From Aved-18 sp964606665 (lineage in GTDB: Bacteria; Cyanobacteriota; Vampirovibrionia; Obscuribacterales; Obscuribacteraceae), in NCBI GenBank assembly GCA_964606665.1, contig CAZSHS010000001.1, positions 236,663 to 300,662 of the forward strand: a stretch of DNA of 64,000 nucleotides, written 5' to 3'. Within the stretch, counting starts at the first letter, position 1. The number at the start of each line of letters is the position of its first letter. Below, piece after piece: positions 57,301-63,300 of this stretch. The position numbers and the translations under genes were made by a program. The notes below the pieces were generated by a model, which saw only the letters and a program-made list of their open reading frames with translations, was not told the origin of the DNA and did not search any database.

Positions 57301-60300
57301 ATGTTGCGATCGGACTGAAGCGCCCACCAAGAGTGAGAGCCGCATTTGCAAATGCTTTTTACATGTTTGGGCAGAGAAAAATTAGTTTTTCAGAGCACCT
57401 GACTTATGGTGCGTCTACAGTCGATGATCTTACTGGCACTCTGTATCATGAAGCCGTTCATCTTATGCAAGACTATTTGATTGTACGTAGAGCAATAAAA
57501 GAAGTTCTCGGTGCGCATCAAGATGTTTCCAGTGTTAGTCTTGCAGATGTAGCTGCGAAATATGCTCAGCTTACAGATATTACTCCAAATCAAAGTGCTA
57601 TCGCTGCGTTTATTAAGAAGGCAGCCACTCGCGATGTTCTTATTACAGATGAAGAATTTGAGCATGCTGCACTTGTTGCCAATTCTGTGAAAACATACAA
57701 AGCATTAAATGAGAATTTTACTCATATGCAATCGTCTCATGCCGCAGTCGAAGCGTTGATACAAAGATTAGATCAGTCCGAGAATTTTGACACGATAATT
57801 GAGCTCAAAGATGTTATAACATCTGGGTCGAATTTGGCGAATGGCAAAGGATTCAGGCAGTATATGCAGAGTTCTTTGGCTGTTTTGTCTGAAGTAGATA
57901 CTGAACTTGCAAGTCTTGATCCATCCCAAAGAGATTTAGCGTCGTCAACTTTATACGCTAATTACAAAGAGAAGCTGAAACAGGCTATGGTTGCTGATTT
58001 GGCCACTATGCGCGAAGAGATTTTGGGTTCATGGAATCCTTATGTAAATCAGCTACTAGAAAGAGAAGCATTCGTAGCGTTTATTATTCAACCAGGCTCA
58101 CTAGCTGAACTCATGCCCTATTTGCTGCCGGTGAAACCCAATCATGACGGAATAAGAGTAAACTCCGCGCTTGCTCCTGAAAAATTTGAAGCGCTTCTCA
58201 TCGCTTTGCGTAACAACTTTAGTTCTGTCAAGAATATAAGGAAATTAGGTCAAATTTCTCAGTTGGTTCTAGACCTCGAAATGATGAAAGATTTTCATCA
58301 AGAAAGTCTTGACCTGACTGCTCAAATTAGAAACGTAATTGAGCAACGATTAGCGGCGTTCAATGATCTTACTTATAGAACTGCTGATCCAGAATCGAGT
58401 GTAAAAGGGGCAGCACTAGATTATTGGTTGCCATTTTTAGAGAGTGAATCGATCGGAGCCAAATTTGATCCAGAAAAAATAAAACTCTTGCGTCGTGAGT
58501 TGTTCGATGAAGAAGGCTACATAAACGAAAGCGAAGTGAAGGCTCTCTTTGGTCGAAATGGAGTTCCTCCAGCAGTAGAATTTGCTTTGCACAAATTGCG
58601 TTCTGGCGATGAGCCCGCTCAAGTGCATACCGATAATGTTGTCGCAGGAATTAATGCGCATCTGGATCGGTTGAGAGCGATTGAAAGTATTGCAAACTCT
58701 CACGCCAGTGCGCAGGGTTTTGACACTTATTACAGTTTGCCGCCGGGCGTTTCAGAGAGAATTCTCAATCGCTGGAAGATTTATGTTTCTCAAGGGCTCA
58801 GACCAAATACGCCTATGGCAAGGGTTGTTGCGCTTGTCTATCCCAGAATGCAGCAAGCCATCGAACGGTTGGAAGACGCCTGGCATTATGCCACTAGGGA
58901 CAGTGCCGCTCGTTTGCAATGGCAACGTGATTTGCATAAAGGAGTTAGTGAGAGAGAATCTCTGGTTCTTGATGCTAAGAATGCCTATCTTTTGTTGAAG
59001 GCTGCACAGGAAAGATTGAAAAAATCTCCTTCTGATTCGGCACTTCAGTCTGATGTTACCCGACTCAAGCGAAATCATAAGCGTGCAGCTAACGAATATC
59101 GAAAAGCGTTAGAGCCTGATTTAGTCGAATATCGAAGAAGAGAAAGTCAGTCGGCAGATCTTCTTCGAGAATTCGTCAAAGATCTCGGGTTGCACGCAAA
59201 CAATTTAAATTTCAAATCGATGGATGATTTCGGGCACTACGTTATCGGCTCGGGCGACGTCAATTTGAATCGGCAGTTGCTGCTCGATGCCCATGGAAGC
59301 AATTTGATAGGTGTCGTATCCGCACACGAAATAGCTGCTCATCTTGCAGATGATACTTTGATGGTTAGAGCTGCTATTCAAAAAGCAGAGAAGCGGTTAA
59401 AGGTTCAAATCGACTCGACTAATTCTGAGCATTTACAAGCTGTCCAAAATGAGTATGCCCAAACCCTGCGTGGAAAAGCAGAACTGCAAGAAGTCTGGCT
59501 GGTCAAATTACTGGAGGAGCGAAGCAGCCGACCTGAATGGCAGCGCAATTTGAGTGCTGATGAAATCAAACACGTTAGAAAAGTGGTTGAATCCTTCATC
59601 GACCTTCTCGATTCAAAAGATATCCCGCTTATTCAGACGAGATTGGGCAAGATTTTAGAGCGTTCGAGAGTAATTGCATCTTACGGAACTAGATTGCAAT
59701 TAGAAGCAGAACAACGGCTCGGTTTTAGTGAACTGCATAATCTTTTGTTTGAAATAAGCAGACGTAATAGCAAGTCTGCTAGTCGTCTGCGTGCTGAGCT
59801 TCTGGGACCAGGCGCATTACCTAAAGAATTGAAGCGTGCGCTTAAGGTCTATGGTCGACTTTCTCAAAACGATAGTCAAAATGTTTTGACTGTTGCGCAG
59901 CAAAAAGAGCGTAATATTGAGTACGCAAAAGTCCAGGAATACTTGATAAGTAGAATCCTCAAACAGCTGGAGAGAAATAATAAGAAGGCTGCTGCTGCTG
60001 ATTTGCAGGGAGATTATTACACTTCCTTCCGTGAGCGTATGGCAACTCGCGCCATGGAACACCACAGCGGGTTCAAGCATTTCTTAGACGCTTACCAGCG
60101 AGGTGTCGATCTTGGAAGATGGCTAGAAGCAATAGATCAAGATGGAAAACCAGTCGACCTTACTGTACGCCAGAAGACCAAGGGGCTGGTAAGGATAGAA
60201 CCAGGTGAGCAAGGGCAACAACCAAGAATTATTTCAGCTGAAAATGCGCGAGCAAGAATCGAAGTCGATCGCCACGAATCTTTCGCACCTCCTTTCATCC

Positions 60301-63300
60301 CTGACCCACGCATCGAAAATTATGATCTGGTTTTCAGTGCAAGCGGTTCTCAGTGGGTTGCTCATTTGGGAGTCTTAGCAGAATTACAGAATCATGTTAC
60401 TTTCAACAACCCAAATAAAAATTTGACTGGTATCTCAGGTGGTGCAATTGTTGCTGCTCTTCTCGCTAGGGGATATAGTCCAGATCAAATAATAAGGGCT
60501 GTACTAGAACGTCCGCATTTATTTCAGGCTGACTTTTTCACTGCGATGACCTCGTTTACCTTTAGTGGGAATTTCTCGATGGAAGGCTGGCTAAGAACTT
60601 TGATCGATAATTTTGATCTTGTGCCAAGTCCGAATTTGAGAATAGTCGCTGCAGAGCGACTACAAGACGGTAGCCATCGTCCTTTCGTTTTTGAGTTTGA
60701 AAGTGTAGACCTGAATAATGCTGCAATTAGAAAAGCCGAACAAGAAAAATTGCTTATTGCATTGACTGCAAGTACAGCTGCGGTAGATTTGAATGTCGCG
60801 CCTGTTTATTATCGTGTAGACGGCCGCGAAATAATGCTCGTAGACGGGGCTTATTACAGTCCAATTGGTGATGCGGTGCACAACAATCGCCCATCAATCG
60901 TTTCATACGTTGGTCCTGGAAGCAATCCAATTCTAAGGCGAATGTATGAAGCCACGCCGACGTTTCCGAACAGACCAGATTTTATAAAGGTGGAAGCGCA
61001 GCATCCAGATCTAGATCCTGCTAATTTCTTGTTGGGACGAAGACAACGATCCGAAATTATCGAGCAAGCACAAGCACGTACAAAGCAAACAATAGATAAA
61101 GAATTAGCAGGTAATGCAGAAAACGAATCTCCAAATACTTCTCGCCGAACCTTAAACAGTAATGCTGATTATGTTGATTCCACTAATTTGAGCAGGGATA
61201 ACAATCTGTTCAATACTCACGCTTCCCTCAAAGCAAGAGGCCTTTCTGATTTTGAGCTTGACGATTTAATCAAAGAGATTCGGTCTTCTAAATATTGGCA
61301 GGGTGACGACTTTCATGCAGTATCGGATCTGGTATCAAAGATTGAAGCTGTATTACAAGCGCGCCGCCAATACAATATTGGATTGAACGAATTCCATTCT
61401 GCTGTGGACGCTCTGGTAGACCAGGGTCTGAATATCATCGAAATAGGGGCGCAAAGACGCGCTTTGATTTCCAGGCTCAAAGCACGCGAAGCCGAAGTTG
61501 GAAGAGCCATTTCGGCTCTCGATGAACTAGAGCCCTGGATGCGTGATATCGTCTCTAAAAAGCTTGCTCCACAAGCTGAGCTTTTCCCGCCCAAAGCCGA
61601 AAGTTCGCTCAAACGAGTTGAGACTACTGCCAATCAAGAAACACAGACTACGGCGACTACTGATTTGTGGCGCGAAGTAGAAAATATAAGGCTTGCCACC
61701 AGAAGAAGTGAAATCTATAGATTGATAGAATCTGCGATTCCAGAAATCTCCCGCATTCCAAGCGAGCGCTTTGCCGAGCGCATTATCAAAATGATGTCCG
61801 AACCTGAATGGGCAAGTGACAGGTCGCTTTTACTCGTGGAGATGCGAAATTTGCAGCGTCAAATCGACCAGCTTGACTCCCAGGCTAAGAGCTTACAACG
61901 CGCAGGCGATTATGAAGGAAATCAATCTATAAATCTCGAACTGGATAGATTGAGAATAAAACATGCTCTCATTTCAAGAGAAATTGCTGAAATAGCCCAG
62001 CAGCGTATGGCCATTTTGCAACGAGTAAGCGACGAACTCATGGATGAAATGCGACTTCCACGAGTGCACTACAAAGCAGAAATGTTCTCTCATTCGGGCG
62101 GAGGGTATATGCCTGGACGAGGAGAAGTAACAATACGCTATGACATGCTTTTGAAGTCGCATGGTCATGAGGGACTGGCTACTATCTTGCACCATGAACA
62201 GGTCATGCATAACTGGCAAGATATGAATGTGGTGCGACTTGCAATCGAATCTGTAATTCCTAAGTTTGAAAAATTGCAAGATGTCTCGCGTCAAATACTT
62301 TCCGACAATAGTTTATTCGGCTCTATTGCAAGTAAATACAAAGAGTTGACAAGTCGGGATCTTTCGCAGGAATACATGGCTCGAGTTTTGATGGCTGCAA
62401 GAGACCAGGGGCCCTTGAGTCAAAAACCCAATTTTGGAAAGACCGAAAACTTGTCCATCGCTCATAAGGTTGATGGTATGAGAAGAGTTGCCACAAATGA
62501 GTATCAGTTGGCAGAAATTTTTGCTGATTCATTTAAGTCTGTCGGTAATTTTCTTGAAAATTCTACTCAATTGTTCAACTTGCATCGTAAGCTGACCCTG
62601 TTGATATCTGATCTGGTAAATCCAAATCCAGATATTGCAATCAATGCTCTTCACGAACTCAGCGAGCAATTGAATATGAAGGGCTCTACTGCACTAGACA
62701 GACGAATTCACGCTGCAACAATTAGTCAGTCATATTTCGATCGCTTTGGGGTGCCTCCGGCTCTGCGAAAATTCGTTGATTTGTCTATGGGGACCCCAGA
62801 GGCTATTGGACAGGCTCAGGAGTATGCCCGTGAAGTAGCAAATATGCTGGAAAGAACCAGAGCCAAAGCGGCACACAGACTTGTACACGAAGCACGACAG
62901 TATTACACGAGCGCCATTGAAGAATGGGCATATTCTGGTAGCGATTTACAGGCTTATCTCTATTCTAAAAAATTAGCTGAGCAGTTGGGTCTTGATAGCA
63001 GACCTATTGCACCAGTTGCAGATGTGGCAGCCGCAGATATAAGCGTGTCTGGAATAATTTCTGCAAGTACAAGAGATATCAAACGAGAAAGCGCGAATCT
63101 CGATTCAATGTTTGTTGAAATTTATGCGGCTTTGCAAGTGGTCGATAGTTACAGAGGTCGCGATAGTTTTGACGAAATGCTAATTCATGCGGCTCGCTTG
63201 AAGGATCCCGAAGTGCAACGAACTCTGGATCAAATTTATACGGGTGGAATTGGCTCTGGACCTGTCGCTCCTGAAACGAAACGGCTTCAGACCATTTTGA

